DNA of 64,000 nucleotides from an uncultured Bacteroidia bacterium (GCA_902789445.1 CADAOB010000008.1:1-64000); one strand, 5' to 3'; shown: positions 53,733 to 63,624, numbered from the stretch's first letter. Notes: generated by a model from the sequence alone, not told the origin. Program-made: numbers and translations.

Positions 53733-54464
53733 TCATTGGGCGATAAATCTATATAGGATCCAGCCGGGCTGGGATTTGGCAGCGTCGGCGGAGGCGGAGA
53801 AACGGGAGCGCCGGGCGGCATCCACGGCGAAGGAATGGAGCGATGCGTCGGCCGAAGAACCGTCGGCACGGACTTTGGCGGCCGTCACACGGCCGGCCGG
53901 GTTCACTTCGATATCGACGAGCACATCCCCTGCCCCATATCCCTTGTAGGCCGGGACGGGCAGGCTCAGCGCCTTGCGGCCTTCCAGTTCATAGGAAATG
54001 ACGGACGGGCCCTGGTAAGCGGGCGCCGGTTCGGAAGACTCCACACCCTGCTGCGGGTTCATGTCCACAACCTCTTCCGCGGCCTGCTGGGAGAGCGCAT
54101 CGCGGCGGGAGGCGTCAAGCTTGCGCTGCAGTTCCCGCGCCTCGTCGTACACTTCCGAAGGATTCTTGAAACGGTCGTCCTTGAGCCGGCTGCCGGCATC
54201 GACCGCCACGTTGCGGATGCGCTGCTGCGGCTGGCGGGCGAGCATGTCCTCCAGATTCTTGTTGACTTCCTCCTTCAGCTCAATCTCTTTCTGAAGCTTT
54301 TCCAGCTCCTCCTGCTTCGTGAAATCGAGGACGAAGGTATTCTCGCTCGTGGCCACATGGCCGATGGATACGATCAGCAGGATGACCAGGACGGACAGAT
54401 GGAAGACCAGGGTCGTGTAGAAGCCGACCCTGTCTTCCTTGTTCTTTCCGCCCCACCACTTCAT
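53733..54464 (-). CDS. TonB-like energy transducer protein
   Basis: A 243-residue protein: short cytoplasmic start (MKWWGGKNKEDRVG), one transmembrane helix at about 15-35 (FYTTLVFHLSVLVILLIVS), a Glu/Lys-rich probable coiled coil (45-75), and a C-terminal domain (about 150-243; PAYKGYGAGDVLVDIEVNPAGRVTAAKV, DAARRSRFSA) of the TonB type, ending YRFIAQ. It should pass energy from an ExbB/ExbD motor to outer-membrane receptors. The start overlaps the udk stop by ATGA; the longer open frame upstream is udk read out of frame. Confidence 0.8.
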   Translation of the reverse strand: MKWWGGKNKEDRVGFYTTLVFHLSVLVILLIVSIGHVATSENTFVLDFTKQEELEKLQKEIELKEEVNKNLEDMLARQPQQRIRNVAVDAGSRLKDDRFKNPSEVYDEARELQRKLDASRRDALSQQAAEEVVDMNPQQGVESSEPAPAYQGPSVISYELEGRKALSLPVPAYKGYGAGDVLVDIEVNPAGRVTAAKVRADGSSADASLHSFAVDAARRSRFSASADAAKSQPGWILYRFIAQ

Positions 54465-55090
54465 CACTCCTGCTCCTTTTCCTTGGCCATCTTCCGGATG
54501 CCGGAAAGCAGTACGTTGATGGCCACCTTGTTGTGCCCGCCCTGGGGCACGATGATGTCGGCATAGCGCTTGCTCGGAGCGATGAACTGAAGGTACATGG
54601 GCTTGACCGTCTTGGTGTAGCGGTCGATGACCCACTCCACGTTCTTGCCGCGTTCCACGATGTCGCGCGTGATGACACGCATCAGGCGGTCATCGTCATC
54701 GGCATCCACGAACACTTTGATGTCGAGTTCCTTCATCAGCGGTTTGCAGGTAAAGATGAGGATGCCTTCCACGATGATGATGTCGGAAGGCTCCACATGC
54801 ACGGTCTCGGGCTGACGGGTGCAGGTGATGTAGGAATAGGTGGGCTGGTCGATGGCCCGCCCGGCCTTGAGTTCCCTGAGATGCTTGACCAGCAGGTCCC
54901 AGTCGATAGAATCCGGATGGTCGAAATTCAGGGCCTGGCGTTCCTCCATCGAGAGGTGTCCCTGATCCTTGTAGTAGGAGTCCTGCGGGATGACCGTCAC
55001 CTGTTCGTGCGGGGACATCCTGCGGGTGATTTCGCGGACAACCGTGGTCTTGCCAGAGCCGGAGCCGCCTGCGATACCGATGATGAGCAT
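54464..55090 (-). CDS. udk: Uridine kinase
   Basis: Phosphorylates uridine or cytidine with ATP or GTP in pyrimidine salvage. The 208-residue product has the Walker A loop G8-GSGSGKT15, QDSYYKDQGHLS near residue 35, FDHPDSIDWDLL, and VEGILIFTCKPL as the Walker B region. It lies 25 bases after asnS and overlaps the tonB-like gene by ATGA. Confidence 0.95.
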   Translation of the reverse strand: MLIIGIAGGSGSGKTTVVREITRRMSPHEQVTVIPQDSYYKDQGHLSMEERQALNFDHPDSIDWDLLVKHLRELKAGRAIDQPTYSYITCTRQPETVHVEPSDIIIVEGILIFTCKPLMKELDIKVFVDADDDDRLMRVITRDIVERGKNVEWVIDRYTKTVKPMYLQFIAPSKRYADIIVPQGGHNKVAINVLLSGIRKMAKEKEQE

Positions 55091-55115
55091 AGTCTAAGTA
55101 TTTGGTATGTCTGGG

Positions 55116-56498
55116 TTAAAATTCTGCAGTCTTGGGGGTACGCGGGAATGGAATCACGTCGCGGATGTTGCTCATGCCGGTAACAAAGAGCAGCAGGCGC
55201 TCGAAGCCGAGGCCGAAACCGCTGTGTGGGCAGGTGCCGAAGCGGCGGGTATCGATATACCACCAGAGGTTGGTCGTATCCATCTTCAGCTCCGCGATGC
55301 GGCGGTTGAGCTTCTCGAGCGAAGCCTCGCGCTCGCTGCCGCCGATGATCTCGCCGATCTTCGGGAAGAGGACATCCGTGCCGCGGACGGTCTTACCGTC
55401 GTCGTTCTGCTTCATGTAGAAGGCCTTGATGTCCTTCGGGTAATCCGTCAGGATGACGGGTTTGCCGAAATGCTTCTCCACCAGGTAGCGTTCGTGTTCG
55501 CTCTGCAGGTCCACACCCCACGACACCGGGAATTCGAACTTCTGGCCGCTGGCCTCGAGGATCTTGATGCCTTCGGTGTAGGTCAGCCGCACGAACTCGG
55601 TCGAAACGACACTCTTGAGCCGTTCGATCAGTTCGGGATCGATCATCTTGTTGAGGAAAGCCAGGTCGTCCTGGCAGTTGTCGAGGGCATACTGCACCAG
55701 ATACTTGATGAATTCTTCCTCCAGGTCCATCAGGTCGTTCACGTCGTAGAAGGCCATCTCGGGCTCCACCATCCAGAATTCGGCCAGATGGCGCGGCGTA
55801 TTGGAGTTCTCGGCGCGGAAAGTCGGGCCGAAGGTGTAGATGCTGCCAAGCGCCGTAGCGCCGAGTTCACCTTCCAGCTGGCCGCTCACGGTGAGCGAAG
55901 TCTGGCGGCCGAAGAAATCCTGGCTGTAATCGATCTTGCCCTCTTCCGTCCGCGGGAGATTGTCCAGGTCGAGGGTCGTCACCTGGAACATTTCACCGGC
56001 GCCTTCGCAGTCACTGGCCGTGATCAGCGGGGTATGAAGGTAATAAAATCCCTTGTCGTTGAAGAATTTGTGAATGGCGAATGCCATCGCGTGGCGGATG
56101 CGGAGCACCGCACCGAAGGTATTGGTGCGCGGACGCAGGTGGGCGATCTCGCGCAGGAATTCCATGCTGTGTCCCTTTTTCTGGAGCGGGTAGCTCTCCG
56201 GATCGGCCGTGCCGTAAATTTCGATCTCGCGGGCCTGGACCTCCACGGCCTGGCCGCTGCCCATCGACGGCACGAGGTCGCCGCGGACGCAGAGGCAGGC
56301 GCCCGTGGTGATCTGTTTCATCAGGGCCTCGTCAAATTTGGCAAGGTCGCAGACGACCTGGATATTGTTGATGGTCGATCCATCGTTCAGGGCGATGAAG
56401 GCCACGTTCTTGTTCCCCCGTTTGGTGCGGACCCAGCCCTTCACCACAACATCGTTCTGGGGCTGTCCGCTCAAATAATCCTTGATTCTTTTCATCAT
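55116..56498 (-). CDS. asnS: Asparaginyl-tRNA synthetase
   Basis: Class IIb synthetase charging tRNA-Asn. The 460-residue protein has an N-terminal OB-fold anticodon-binding domain ([25 protein letters not shown]), motif 2 [22 protein letters not shown], and motif 3 [15 protein letters not shown] with [12 protein letters not shown]. Asn rather than Asp specificity fits the [20 protein letters not shown] block. The start ATGATG at 56493-56498 lies 8 bases after the upstream gene; the open frame runs further but only into that gene. Confidence 0.96.
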   Translation of the reverse strand: MMKRIKDYLSGQPQNDVVVKGWVRTKRGNKNVAFIALNDGSTINNIQVVCDLAKFDEALMKQITTGACLCVRGDLVPSMGSGQAVEVQAREIEIYGTADPESYPLQKKGHSMEFLREIAHLRPRTNTFGAVLRIRHAMAFAIHKFFNDKGFYYLHTPLITASDCEGAGEMFQVTTLDLDNLPRTEEGKIDYSQDFFGRQTSLTVSGQLEGELGATALGSIYTFGPTFRAENSNTPRHLAEFWMVEPEMAFYDVNDLMDLEEEFIKYLVQYALDNCQDDLAFLNKMIDPELIERLKSVVSTEFVRLTYTEGIKILEASGQKFEFPVSWGVDLQSEHERYLVEKHFGKPVILTDYPKDIKAFYMKQNDDGKTVRGTDVLFPKIGEIIGGSEREASLEKLNRRIAELKMDTTNLWWYIDTRRFGTCPHSGFGLGFERLLLFVTGMSNIRDVIPFPRTPKTAEF

Positions 56499-56506
56499 GT
56501 ATTTAA

Positions 56507-58051
56507 TTACCATTTGATTTCTTTGGATGCTTCGCTCTCGTTCCAGCACTTGTCCACGACCGTGACCACATAGCGGTGCTTACCATTCCGCTTTTCGGCG
56601 GGTTTGTACTGCGTATCGCGGGTGATCTTGACAATATGGCTGCTCTGCGAGATGTCGGGGGTCTGCCCGGCGTCGAAGCGATAGACCACATAGAAATGCG
56701 GCTGCTGCAGCACGTCATCGGTCTGGACCGCCTGCCAGGAAATACCGCGGCCGGATACCTTGATGGAAGCCACCGGCTCCGGTGCGACGGCATCCAGGTC
56801 GGTATAGGCCGGTATCAGGGCCAGGTCTTTCTGATAGACGCGTTTCAGGGAATCCTGCAGGGCGAAGGGCTTGCGCTCGGTCCGCGGCGGGCGCTGCGGG
56901 CCGTCGCGGCGGGGCTGCGCCTGCGGTGCCAGCGACCAGCCGGGCCACCACACATTACCGTCCACGTTCGGCAAGTCCCGGACCAGCTGGAATTTGCGCG
57001 CGGTCTGGGTGACGGCCGGATTCTCAAGATCCGGTTCGCTGAAGGTGCCGATGCTCTGGCCGATGTAGAGCTGACCTTTGTAATTCTTGTCATTCCACCA
57101 GTGGATCAGCTCGTCGTAGTCGGCGGCGGGATGACCGATGCGCCAGTACAGCTGAGGCACGATATAGTCTATGTATCCCTTTTCGGCCCAGGCCGGCACG
57201 TCGGCGAACAGTTGCTCGTAATTGGACAGGCCGTTGGTCTGGCTGCCGCTGCCGTCGGGGGTGTCTTTCTTGTTGCGGTGGATGCCGAAGGGCGAGATGC
57301 CGAAGCGGACCCAGGGCTTGATGGCCTTGATGGTATCGTTCACCGCATGGATGAGCGTCTCCACATTGTGGCGGCGCCAATCCCCTTTCTGCCAGTATTC
57401 AAAGCCCTGTGCGGCGGCATACTTCACGAAGGAAGCATCGTCGTGGAATTCTTCGAAGGCGACGGGATAGGGATAGAAATAATCGTCAAAATGGATGGCG
57501 TCCACATCGTAACGAGACACGATGTCGGCGATGACCTTCACCGTATGGGCGATCGATTCGGGCTCGCCGGGATCGAAATACAGCTGCTTTCCGTAGCGTT
57601 TGAAGATTTCCGGCTTCCGGAAATACAGGTGCTCGGGGCAGAGCTGTTCCTGATCGGTGGAAGTCACGCGATAGGGATTGAGCCAGGCGTGCAGTTCCAT
57701 CCCGCGGGCATGGCACTGTTCGACCATGAACTGCAGCGGATCCCAGAACGGATCGGGCGCGACGCCCTGCTCACCGGTGAGGAAGCGGGTCCACGGTTCG
57801 ATCGATGATGCATAAAAGGCATCGGCCTGCGGACGGACCTGGAAGATCACGGCATTGCAGCCCTGGGCCTGGAGCTCGTCGAGCGTGGCGGTGAACCACT
57901 GCTGGATCTGCTCACGCGAAAGGGTCTTGATCTGCTGGTTGCCTACGATGTGGAGCCAGGCGCCACGGAATTCGCGCTTGGGAAGCTCCTGCGAAAAGGC
58001 GGTAACGGCGGCAAGAAGCGCCAGGGTCAGGATGGAAAAATAACGTCTCAT
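56507..58051 (-). CDS. Secreted glycosyl-hydrolase-like (GHL10/DUF187) protein
   Basis: A 514-residue exported protein (signal peptide ending AVTAFSQ). The GHL10 barrel covers about residues 27-345: [62 protein letters not shown] with the acidic catalytic candidates, and [14 protein letters not shown]. The C-terminal 100 residues resemble a fibronectin type III module ([27 protein letters not shown]). Members have been linked to cleaving denuded peptidoglycan glycan; substrate here unproven. It overlaps the phosphatase gene by 1 base. Confidence 0.9.
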   Translation of the reverse strand: MRRYFSILTLALLAAVTAFSQELPKREFRGAWLHIVGNQQIKTLSREQIQQWFTATLDELQAQGCNAVIFQVRPQADAFYASSIEPWTRFLTGEQGVAPDPFWDPLQFMVEQCHARGMELHAWLNPYRVTSTDQEQLCPEHLYFRKPEIFKRYGKQLYFDPGEPESIAHTVKVIADIVSRYDVDAIHFDDYFYPYPVAFEEFHDDASFVKYAAAQGFEYWQKGDWRRHNVETLIHAVNDTIKAIKPWVRFGISPFGIHRNKKDTPDGSGSQTNGLSNYEQLFADVPAWAEKGYIDYIVPQLYWRIGHPAADYDELIHWWNDKNYKGQLYIGQSIGTFSEPDLENPAVTQTARKFQLVRDLPNVDGNVWWPGWSLAPQAQPRRDGPQRPPRTERKPFALQDSLKRVYQKDLALIPAYTDLDAVAPEPVASIKVSGRGISWQAVQTDDVLQQPHFYVVYRFDAGQTPDISQSSHIVKITRDTQYKPAEKRNGKHRYVVTVVDKCWNESEASKEIKW

Positions 58052-59283
58052 TATTGGCGGGTTGCGAAGGGAATACCCATCGCTGCACAGATTTTCTTAG
58101 GAATGTCGGTGTTGTCCTGCCGGCCGGCGAACTGCGCGGATCCGGCTCCGATGGCCCAGACCGGAACAGGGCCGCCGGCGTGCGAAAGCGTCGTCCAGCC
58201 GATGCGCGCTTCTTCATTCACGCTGTCGATGGACTGCTGGTCGTTCATATATTTCTCGACATCCGTAGATGCAGAGGCACGCGTGATCTTGTCGATGACC
58301 GTCAGGTCATAATTGTAGCCTTTCCGGCCCAGCGCGATGCCGCCGGTCTCATGGTCGGCCGTCACGACAATCAGCGTTTCATCGGGATGTTTCTGGTAAA
58401 AGGCATACGCCACCTGGATAGCCTGGTCGAAGTCCAGCGTCTCGAAGATGGTACCGGCCAGGTCCTGGCTATGGGCCGTCCAGTCGATCAGGCCGCCTTC
58501 GGCCATCATGAAGAATCCCTTCGGATTGCGTTCAAGCACCGTAATGGCGGACTCCACAATCTGCGAGAGCGTCAGGGCGCCTTCGGGGCGGCCGAGCGCG
58601 TAGGGGCAGATCTTGTCGGAGCCTTCCGCCTGGACCAGCAGGATCTTGTCGGCATCCTTCTTGGTCTGGAAATCGGCATAGCCGTTGGCAATCGTGTAGC
58701 CGCCTTCCGCTACGATCTCATAGAGCGATTTGGTCTCGCAGCTGTCCTTCCCCATCGGATGGAGCAGTCCGCCGCCGGCAAAGAACTCAAAGCCGGAGGC
58801 CGGGATCTCCTGGCCGATCGCGTAATAGTTTCCGCGCTTGATATTGTGTCCGAAGAAGGACGCCGGCGTCGCGTGGTTGACCGGTGTGGTGGACATCACA
58901 CCGACACTGTAACCGGCTTCGTGTATGGTATAGGCAATACTTTTCAGCTGGGTGGTGGAGTCGGGCAGGACGCAGAGCATCCCGTTCCTGGTCTTCTCGC
59001 CCGTGGAAAGGGCGGTACCGGCCGCCGACGAATCGGTGATGATGTTGCTGGCCGAGAATGTCGTCGCCTCGCCGAGCACCGGGAACTGCGTAAAGCAGAG
59101 CGGATCCATCCCGATCACGCCGCGCTCCTGGGCCAGATAGGCCTCGGCTGCCGCAACGTGGGTGAATCCCATACCGTCACCGATGAAATAAAAAACGTAT
59201 TTCGCGTCTTTCTCCTGCCGTCCGCAGGAAACCGCCAGGGAAAGCAGGGCGGATGCTGCCATCAGATAAAAAATCTTCTTCAT
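58051..59283 (-). CDS. Alkaline phosphatase lipoprotein
   Basis: A 410-residue periplasmic or surface lipoprotein (LLSLAVSC, cysteine 20) of the alkaline phosphatase superfamily. Active-site motifs: FIGDGMGFTH (metal, D36), ITDSSAAGTALSTG with nucleophile S85, MMAEGGLIDWTAHSQD, and VTADHETGG, then a late histidine region (TTLSHAGGPVPVWAIG). It hydrolyses phosphomonoesters outside the cytoplasm. ATG at 59283 is chosen for the signal peptide. It overlaps the GHL10 start by one base (TAATG). Confidence 0.94.
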   Translation of the reverse strand: MKKIFYLMAASALLSLAVSCGRQEKDAKYVFYFIGDGMGFTHVAAAEAYLAQERGVIGMDPLCFTQFPVLGEATTFSASNIITDSSAAGTALSTGEKTRNGMLCVLPDSTTQLKSIAYTIHEAGYSVGVMSTTPVNHATPASFFGHNIKRGNYYAIGQEIPASGFEFFAGGGLLHPMGKDSCETKSLYEIVAEGGYTIANGYADFQTKKDADKILLVQAEGSDKICPYALGRPEGALTLSQIVESAITVLERNPKGFFMMAEGGLIDWTAHSQDLAGTIFETLDFDQAIQVAYAFYQKHPDETLIVVTADHETGGIALGRKGYNYDLTVIDKITRASASTDVEKYMNDQQSIDSVNEEARIGWTTLSHAGGPVPVWAIGAGSAQFAGRQDNTDIPKKICAAMGIPFATRQ

Positions 59284-59301
59284 CTTGTTAACAGGATAAA
59301 A

Positions 59302-59327
59302 GAAAGGGTGGACGAAGCCACCCTTTC
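59302..59327 (-). terminator. Terminator after the exbD genes
   Basis: GAAAGGGTGG pairs with CCACCCTTTC around ACGAAG; on the - strand a T-rich stretch (TTTTAT) follows. It lies 17 bases past the second exbD stop codon and just before the phosphatase gene, whose own promoter must fit in the remaining bases or rely on readthrough. Confidence 0.7.
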
Positions 59328-59344
59328 CTCGTAAAAAGTGTTCG

Positions 59345-59830
59345 TCACTTCGTGATGCCGCCTTTTCGCGCACCATACATGATCTTCAGGGCGGAGCACC
59401 GGCGAAGCTCCTGCTTCACGTCGGTGATGATACCCATGCGGGTATCCTGGTCTGCCTTGATATTGACCTGCATGAACGGACGGTCGGCCTCGGACATCTT
59501 CTCACGCTCGGCGGCGATGAAGTCGCGGATCGAGCTCAAGTCGTTGTTGTCCTTGCAAATGACGTCATTCAGCTGGATACGGGAATCCGTACCGTATTCT
59601 TTCTGGTACTGCAGGGAAGGCGTACCGATATAAATATAGGTAGCCAGGTCCTTGCGATCGAGCTTGGCAATCTCGGACGCCTGCGGGGTACGGACGCGCA
59701 CTTTCGTTTCCGTCTGGCGCATCGAGGTACAGACCATGAAGAACATCAGGATGATGAACACGATGTCCGGGAGGGACGAAGTATTCATCTGCGGAAGCTC
59801 ACCTTTGTTTTCTTTGATGAATTTAGCCAT
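59345..59830 (-). CDS. exbD: ExbD/TolR-family biopolymer transport protein, copy 2
   Basis: A 161-residue bitopic protein. QMNTSSLPDIVFIILMFFMVCTSM contains the single transmembrane helix with the conserved proton-path aspartate (D22), followed by a periplasmic domain of about 120 residues ending GARKGGITK. Together with the ExbB-like protein it forms the proton-driven motor that energises TonB. It lies 11 bases after the first exbD and differs markedly in its periplasmic part, so the two may form a mixed motor. Confidence 0.92.
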   Translation of the reverse strand: MAKFIKENKGELPQMNTSSLPDIVFIILMFFMVCTSMRQTETKVRVRTPQASEIAKLDRKDLATYIYIGTPSLQYQKEYGTDSRIQLNDVICKDNNDLSSIRDFIAAEREKMSEADRPFMQVNIKADQDTRMGIITDVKQELRRCSALKIMYGARKGGITK

Positions 59831-59841
59831 GCTGAATCCTC

Positions 59842-60420
59842 CTATTTCTTTTTGACATCCTTAGGCTCGGCCTCGGAAATCTTCTGAGGCACTGCCTTGC
59901 GGACCATTTCCTGCTTGTCTTCGTCAAGTTTCGAATACTTCTTGCCGAAGGTCTTCATCGAGAAGTCGTCGCGGAGTTCGTTGATGGCCTTGATCAGCTC
60001 GTTCTGCACGGTGATGTAGGCCTGGTACGTCGTACCGCGGTCGTTCTGCAGGGAAATGACACCCTTGGAAACAGGGGTGGGTCCGAGACCCGGAATATCC
60101 TGGATTTCCTTTTCAGGCAGGTTCGGGTCGTCGTAAGGGTTGGTCATGAATTCTTTGATCTTATCTTTCAGCTGGCTGACATCCATCGGTTGACTGCCGG
60201 CCAACAATCTGTCGTTGGAATTGATCTTCACCTGGATGATATTCCGACGATTGACCTTCAAGTCCTCCATCTTCTGATCTTCCGGAGGGATGGGCGGCAG
60301 AAGGCGGGAAATACCCTCCTCCTTGTCCATCGTGGTCACCATCAAGAAGAATATCAGCGCGATGAACGCAATATCCGCCATAGATGAGCCGTTGATTTCA
60401 GGAACCTTTTTCTTAGCCAT
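59842..60420 (-). CDS. exbD: ExbD/TolR-family biopolymer transport protein, copy 1
   Basis: A 192-residue bitopic protein: EINGSSMADIAFIALIFFLMVTTM holds the transmembrane helix and the conserved aspartate (D16), then a longer periplasmic domain including LPPIPPEDQK, and a charged tail ending in EPKDVKKK. It lies 10 bases after the small membrane protein gene and 11 bases before the second exbD. Confidence 0.93.
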   Translation of the reverse strand: MAKKKVPEINGSSMADIAFIALIFFLMVTTMDKEEGISRLLPPIPPEDQKMEDLKVNRRNIIQVKINSNDRLLAGSQPMDVSQLKDKIKEFMTNPYDDPNLPEKEIQDIPGLGPTPVSKGVISLQNDRGTTYQAYITVQNELIKAINELRDDFSMKTFGKKYSKLDEDKQEMVRKAVPQKISEAEPKDVKKK

Positions 60421-60430
60421 ACCTAATTAC

Positions 60431-60871
60431 TTATTTTTTGACAGCGTTACGGATGGCGCTCCAAATCAGCGCGCAAATTGCAACGACCACCGACAGATAC
60501 GAAATGTAGAGCACCGTATCGGCCAGTTTGAAGTCGTTGGGTTTGGTAACCGCATTGGTCTCGATCGGCGTACCGGGAGCGAGCATCCATGCACCGCCGA
60601 CGATCACGACAACGGCCAGGATCAGGATAATCAGACGCAGAAGTTTCTTCTTGCTCTTGAACGCGCCCACCAGGGGGAAGAACAGCGTAACGCAGAGCGC
60701 GAAGACGACCAGAGCGTAGATCCAGTACAGGAACGGGTTGAGCGAAGATGCATCGACCGACTTCGGGTTTTGCGCGAAGACGATGCCGAAGAACACCAGC
60801 GACACCACGAAAAGGACCAACTCCAGAATCTTCCAGGGCCTGTTCTCTCTCTTTTCGTTAGCTTCTTTCAT
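60431..60871 (-). CDS. Small four-helix membrane protein of the exb operon
   Basis: A 146-residue protein with four predicted transmembrane helices (about 15-35, 47-68, 79-98 and 117-140) and charged ends. I recognise no named domain. Its position between the ExbB-like and ExbD genes, with gaps of 33 and 10 bases, implies a role in the same motor complex, for example an accessory subunit. This is inference. Confidence 0.75.
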   Translation of the reverse strand: MKEANEKRENRPWKILELVLFVVSLVFFGIVFAQNPKSVDASSLNPFLYWIYALVVFALCVTLFFPLVGAFKSKKKLLRLIILILAVVVIVGGAWMLAPGTPIETNAVTKPNDFKLADTVLYISYLSVVVAICALIWSAIRNAVKK

Positions 60872-60904
60872 AACAAATTCAGTGAATGAAGGTTGTTACT
60901 ATGA

Positions 60905-61702
60905 TTATTTGCTGTACTTGACCAGCATGTCGACGAGCGAGATGGAAGAGTCTTCCATGTTGACGACGATCGTGTCGATCTTGGAAATGATGTAGTTGTA
61001 GAAGAGCTGAAGGATGATGGCGACGACCAGACCGCCGACGGTGGTGATCAGAGCGACCTTCATACCACCAGCGACCAGTGCCGGGCTGATATCGCCGGCG
61101 ACCTCGATGGCGTCGAAGGCCTGGATCAGACCAAGGACGGTACCCATGAAGCCCAACTGCGGAGCGATACCGATGAACAGACCGATCCAGGAAAGACCCT
61201 TCTCGAGTTTGCCCATTTCGACGGAGCCGTACTCAATGACCGATTTCTCAGCCTTCTCGATGCCCTGGCCGTCGCGGACGCGGAGCAGACCCTGGGTGAA
61301 GATGCGGGCCACCGGACCCGGCGTGTTGCGGCAGAGCTCGTAAGCTTTGTCAACACCTTCGTTCTTGAGGCAGTCCTCGATCTTGTTCAGCAGTTTGGTG
61401 TTGTTGTTCTGGGCAATGCTCAGGGTGATGATCTTCGAAATGGCGATGGCCAGACCGAGGATGAGGCACAACAGCACGAGGGACATGAAGGTTGCACCAC
61501 CGTCGATGAACAGCTTCTTGAGCTGCTGGTGGATCGGCTTGTCATCCGGAGCTGCGGCGAACGGGTCGACCACGTCGTCCTGGGCTTGAGCCACGGCCTC
61601 AGTCTGCTCGGCAGCCTGATTGTCCTGCGCAAAAGTCTTCTGGTACTCAGCAGAAATGGTCAGAAGACCGATCACTGCCAAAAACATGAAAATTTTTTTC
61701 AT
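60905..61702 (-). CDS. exbB: MotA/TolQ/ExbB-family proton channel protein
   Basis: A 265-residue inner-membrane protein. An N-terminal signal-like helix (MKKIFMFLAVIGLLTISAEY) and an Ala/Gln/Asp-rich linker precede the ExbB core: helix at about 70-92, cytoplasmic loop, then LEKGLSWIGLFIGIAPQLGFMGTVLGLIQAF and GGMKVALITTVGGLVVAIILQLFYNYI, which hold the conserved channel motifs. The extra N-terminal region is usual for Bacteroidota ExbB. First gene of the exb operon. Confidence 0.94.
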   Translation of the reverse strand: MKKIFMFLAVIGLLTISAEYQKTFAQDNQAAEQTEAVAQAQDDVVDPFAAAPDDKPIHQQLKKLFIDGGATFMSLVLLCLILGLAIAISKIITLSIAQNNNTKLLNKIEDCLKNEGVDKAYELCRNTPGPVARIFTQGLLRVRDGQGIEKAEKSVIEYGSVEMGKLEKGLSWIGLFIGIAPQLGFMGTVLGLIQAFDAIEVAGDISPALVAGGMKVALITTVGGLVVAIILQLFYNYIISKIDTIVVNMEDSSISLVDMLVKYSK

Positions 61703-61814
61703 AGGTTTTTTGATTAATTATTAAACACTGTATTTAAATAGTTATAGTTTCGCTTTCGGCGGTAATCCCGCCACAAAATTCTTTGCAATTTAACAATTTT
61801 TTCGGAAAGTATCA
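61703..61814. other. AT-rich spacer between ansA and exbB
   Basis: A GGCGG/CCGCC hairpin lies at 61759-61774. The promoter of the exb operon must be here, but no clear TAnnTTTG box is visible on the - strand. Confidence 0.4.
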
Positions 61815-62849
61815 CTATTTCTCAGAAATTTCTCCACTGACGCCGATTTCCAGTTTTTCAGCAACGATCTTATTGTCAGCGTATTGACCCAAAAGTACAA
61901 ATAATTTTGTCAAGGCCGCTTCGGTCGTCATATCCCTTCCGCAAACCAATCCCGCCTGCCGGAGGATGTCGCCGTTGGCGTAGGCGCCCATATCGACGGT
62001 GCCCGCCTGGCACTGGGTGACGTTGACGATGATCCCGCCCGCCTGCGTAAAGCCGCGCAGGGCGTCGAGGAACCACGGATCCGAAGGCGAATTGCCCGAA
62101 CCATAGGTTTCCAGCACCACGGCCCGCAGCCCTTCCGTCGAAAGGACGGCGCGGACAAGCGGCTCGCCGATACCCGGAAATATCTTCAGGACAGCCACAT
62201 GGGTATCCAGATCCGTATGCAGGACCAGTTCCCTGCCCCGCTGCGCCGGCCGGTAGAGTGCGCTTTCGTTGAACTTGATATGGATGCCGACCTCGGCCAG
62301 CGGCGGATAGTTGGCCGAACGGAAGGCCCGGAAATCCTCGGCGTTGTACTTGGTGGTCCGGTTGCCCCGGAACAGGCGGCTGTCGAAATAGATGCAGACT
62401 TCGCTGATGCGCGGGTTCCCCTCCGCGTCCTGGGCGGCGGCCAGCTCGATCGACGAGATGAGATTCTCCTTCCCGTCGGTCCGCAGCATCCCGATCGGCA
62501 GCTGGCTGCCCGTGAAGACGACCGGTTTCTCCAGATTCTCGAGCATGAAACTCATCGCCGAGGCGGAGAAGGCCATCGTGTCGGTGCCGTGCAGGACCAC
62601 GAAGCCGTCGTAGAAAGCATAATTGGCCTTGATGATGCCCGCGAGTTTCACCCAGAAGGCAGGTTTTACGTCGGAAGAGTCGATCACGGGATCGAAAGAA
62701 AGGGAATCGATCACATAGCCGAACTTTTTGAGCTCGGGGACTTCCCGGGTAATCTGATGAAAATCAAAAGGTTTGAGCAGCAGGGTCTCCGGATCTTGCT
62801 TCATCCCGATCGTGCCGCCCGTGTAGATGAGAAGTATCTTTCTTTCCAT
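61815..62849 (-). CDS. ansA: Type I (cytoplasmic) L-asparaginase
   Basis: Hydrolyses L-asparagine to aspartate and ammonia. The 344-residue enzyme has no signal peptide. Active-site motifs are IYTGGTIGM near residue 10 (nucleophilic Thr) and VVLHGTDTMAFSASAMSF near 85, with TGSQLPIG following, and GAYANGDILRQAG near the C-terminus. ATG at 62849 matches the family start; the open frame upstream runs into tatD. It lies 5 bases after tatD. Confidence 0.93.
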   Translation of the reverse strand: MERKILLIYTGGTIGMKQDPETLLLKPFDFHQITREVPELKKFGYVIDSLSFDPVIDSSDVKPAFWVKLAGIIKANYAFYDGFVVLHGTDTMAFSASAMSFMLENLEKPVVFTGSQLPIGMLRTDGKENLISSIELAAAQDAEGNPRISEVCIYFDSRLFRGNRTTKYNAEDFRAFRSANYPPLAEVGIHIKFNESALYRPAQRGRELVLHTDLDTHVAVLKIFPGIGEPLVRAVLSTEGLRAVVLETYGSGNSPSDPWFLDALRGFTQAGGIIVNVTQCQAGTVDMGAYANGDILRQAGLVCGRDMTTEAALTKLFVLLGQYADNKIVAEKLEIGVSGEISEK

Positions 62850-62854
62850 CTGGC

Positions 62855-63622
62855 TTATAAATAAAAGAGACGCTGCGCCGAGCGGGTGGTGACAGCAGCC
62901 ACCTCCTCGAGCGGAAGTCCCTTGATCTGTGCTACTTTTTCGGCGACCAGCCGGACATAGGCCGGTTCGTTCCGCTTGCCGCGGTACGGAACGGGCGTCA
63001 GCCACGGGCAGTCGGTTTCCAGGACGATGTCGTCCAGCGACATCTTCTCCAGCGTCGCGGCGATACCGGCATTTTTATAGGTCACCACCCCGCCGATGCC
63101 GAACTTGAAGTCCGCATAACCGAGCAGCCGCCGGTAAACCTCGTAACTGCCGGAATACGCATGCATCACGCCCCGGAAGTCCACGCCCCGAAGGTCTTCC
63201 AGCACCCGGAAGAAATCTTCGGTGGCCTCGCGCAGATGGATGATCACCGGCAGCCCGGCTGCAGCCGCCATCGACACCTGCTCTTCCAGCACGCGCATCT
63301 GCTCCTTGATGAAATCTTTTGACCAGTACGCATCCAGGCCGATCTCGCCTACGGCATACCAGCGGCGGTCGCCCAGGTGTTCTTTCACGAAATCGAGTTC
63401 TTCCTGCCAGTTCTCCGCGACCGAGGTCGGATGCAGGCCGATGCAGGGAAAGGCGAAATCCGGGAGCGCGTCGGCCACTTCAAGCAGGGCCTGGTGGCAG
63501 GATCGGTCGATTCCGGGCATTACACAGGCGGTAACGCCGGCTTCCCGGGCGCGCGCAAGCACCGATTCGAAATCGGGCCGGAACGCTTCATCGTACAGGT
63601 GACAATGGGTATCGGTCAACAT
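62855..63622 (-). CDS. tatD: TatD-family metal-dependent deoxyribonuclease
   Basis: A 255-residue amidohydrolase-fold nuclease. Metal ligands are visible in order: TDTHCHLYDE (H6, H8), VGEIGLDAYW, VIIHLREA, MHAYSGS and VLETDCPWLTP. It lies 2 bases after the dprA stop and 5 bases before ansA. A TATCTTTG box (63628-63635 on the - strand) lies just before its ATG inside the end of dprA and may be chance. Confidence 0.95.
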   Translation of the reverse strand: MLTDTHCHLYDEAFRPDFESVLARAREAGVTACVMPGIDRSCHQALLEVADALPDFAFPCIGLHPTSVAENWQEELDFVKEHLGDRRWYAVGEIGLDAYWSKDFIKEQMRVLEEQVSMAAAAGLPVIIHLREATEDFFRVLEDLRGVDFRGVMHAYSGSYEVYRRLLGYADFKFGIGGVVTYKNAGIAATLEKMSLDDIVLETDCPWLTPVPYRGKRNEPAYVRLVAEKVAQIKGLPLEEVAAVTTRSAQRLFYL

Positions 63623-63624
63623 TC

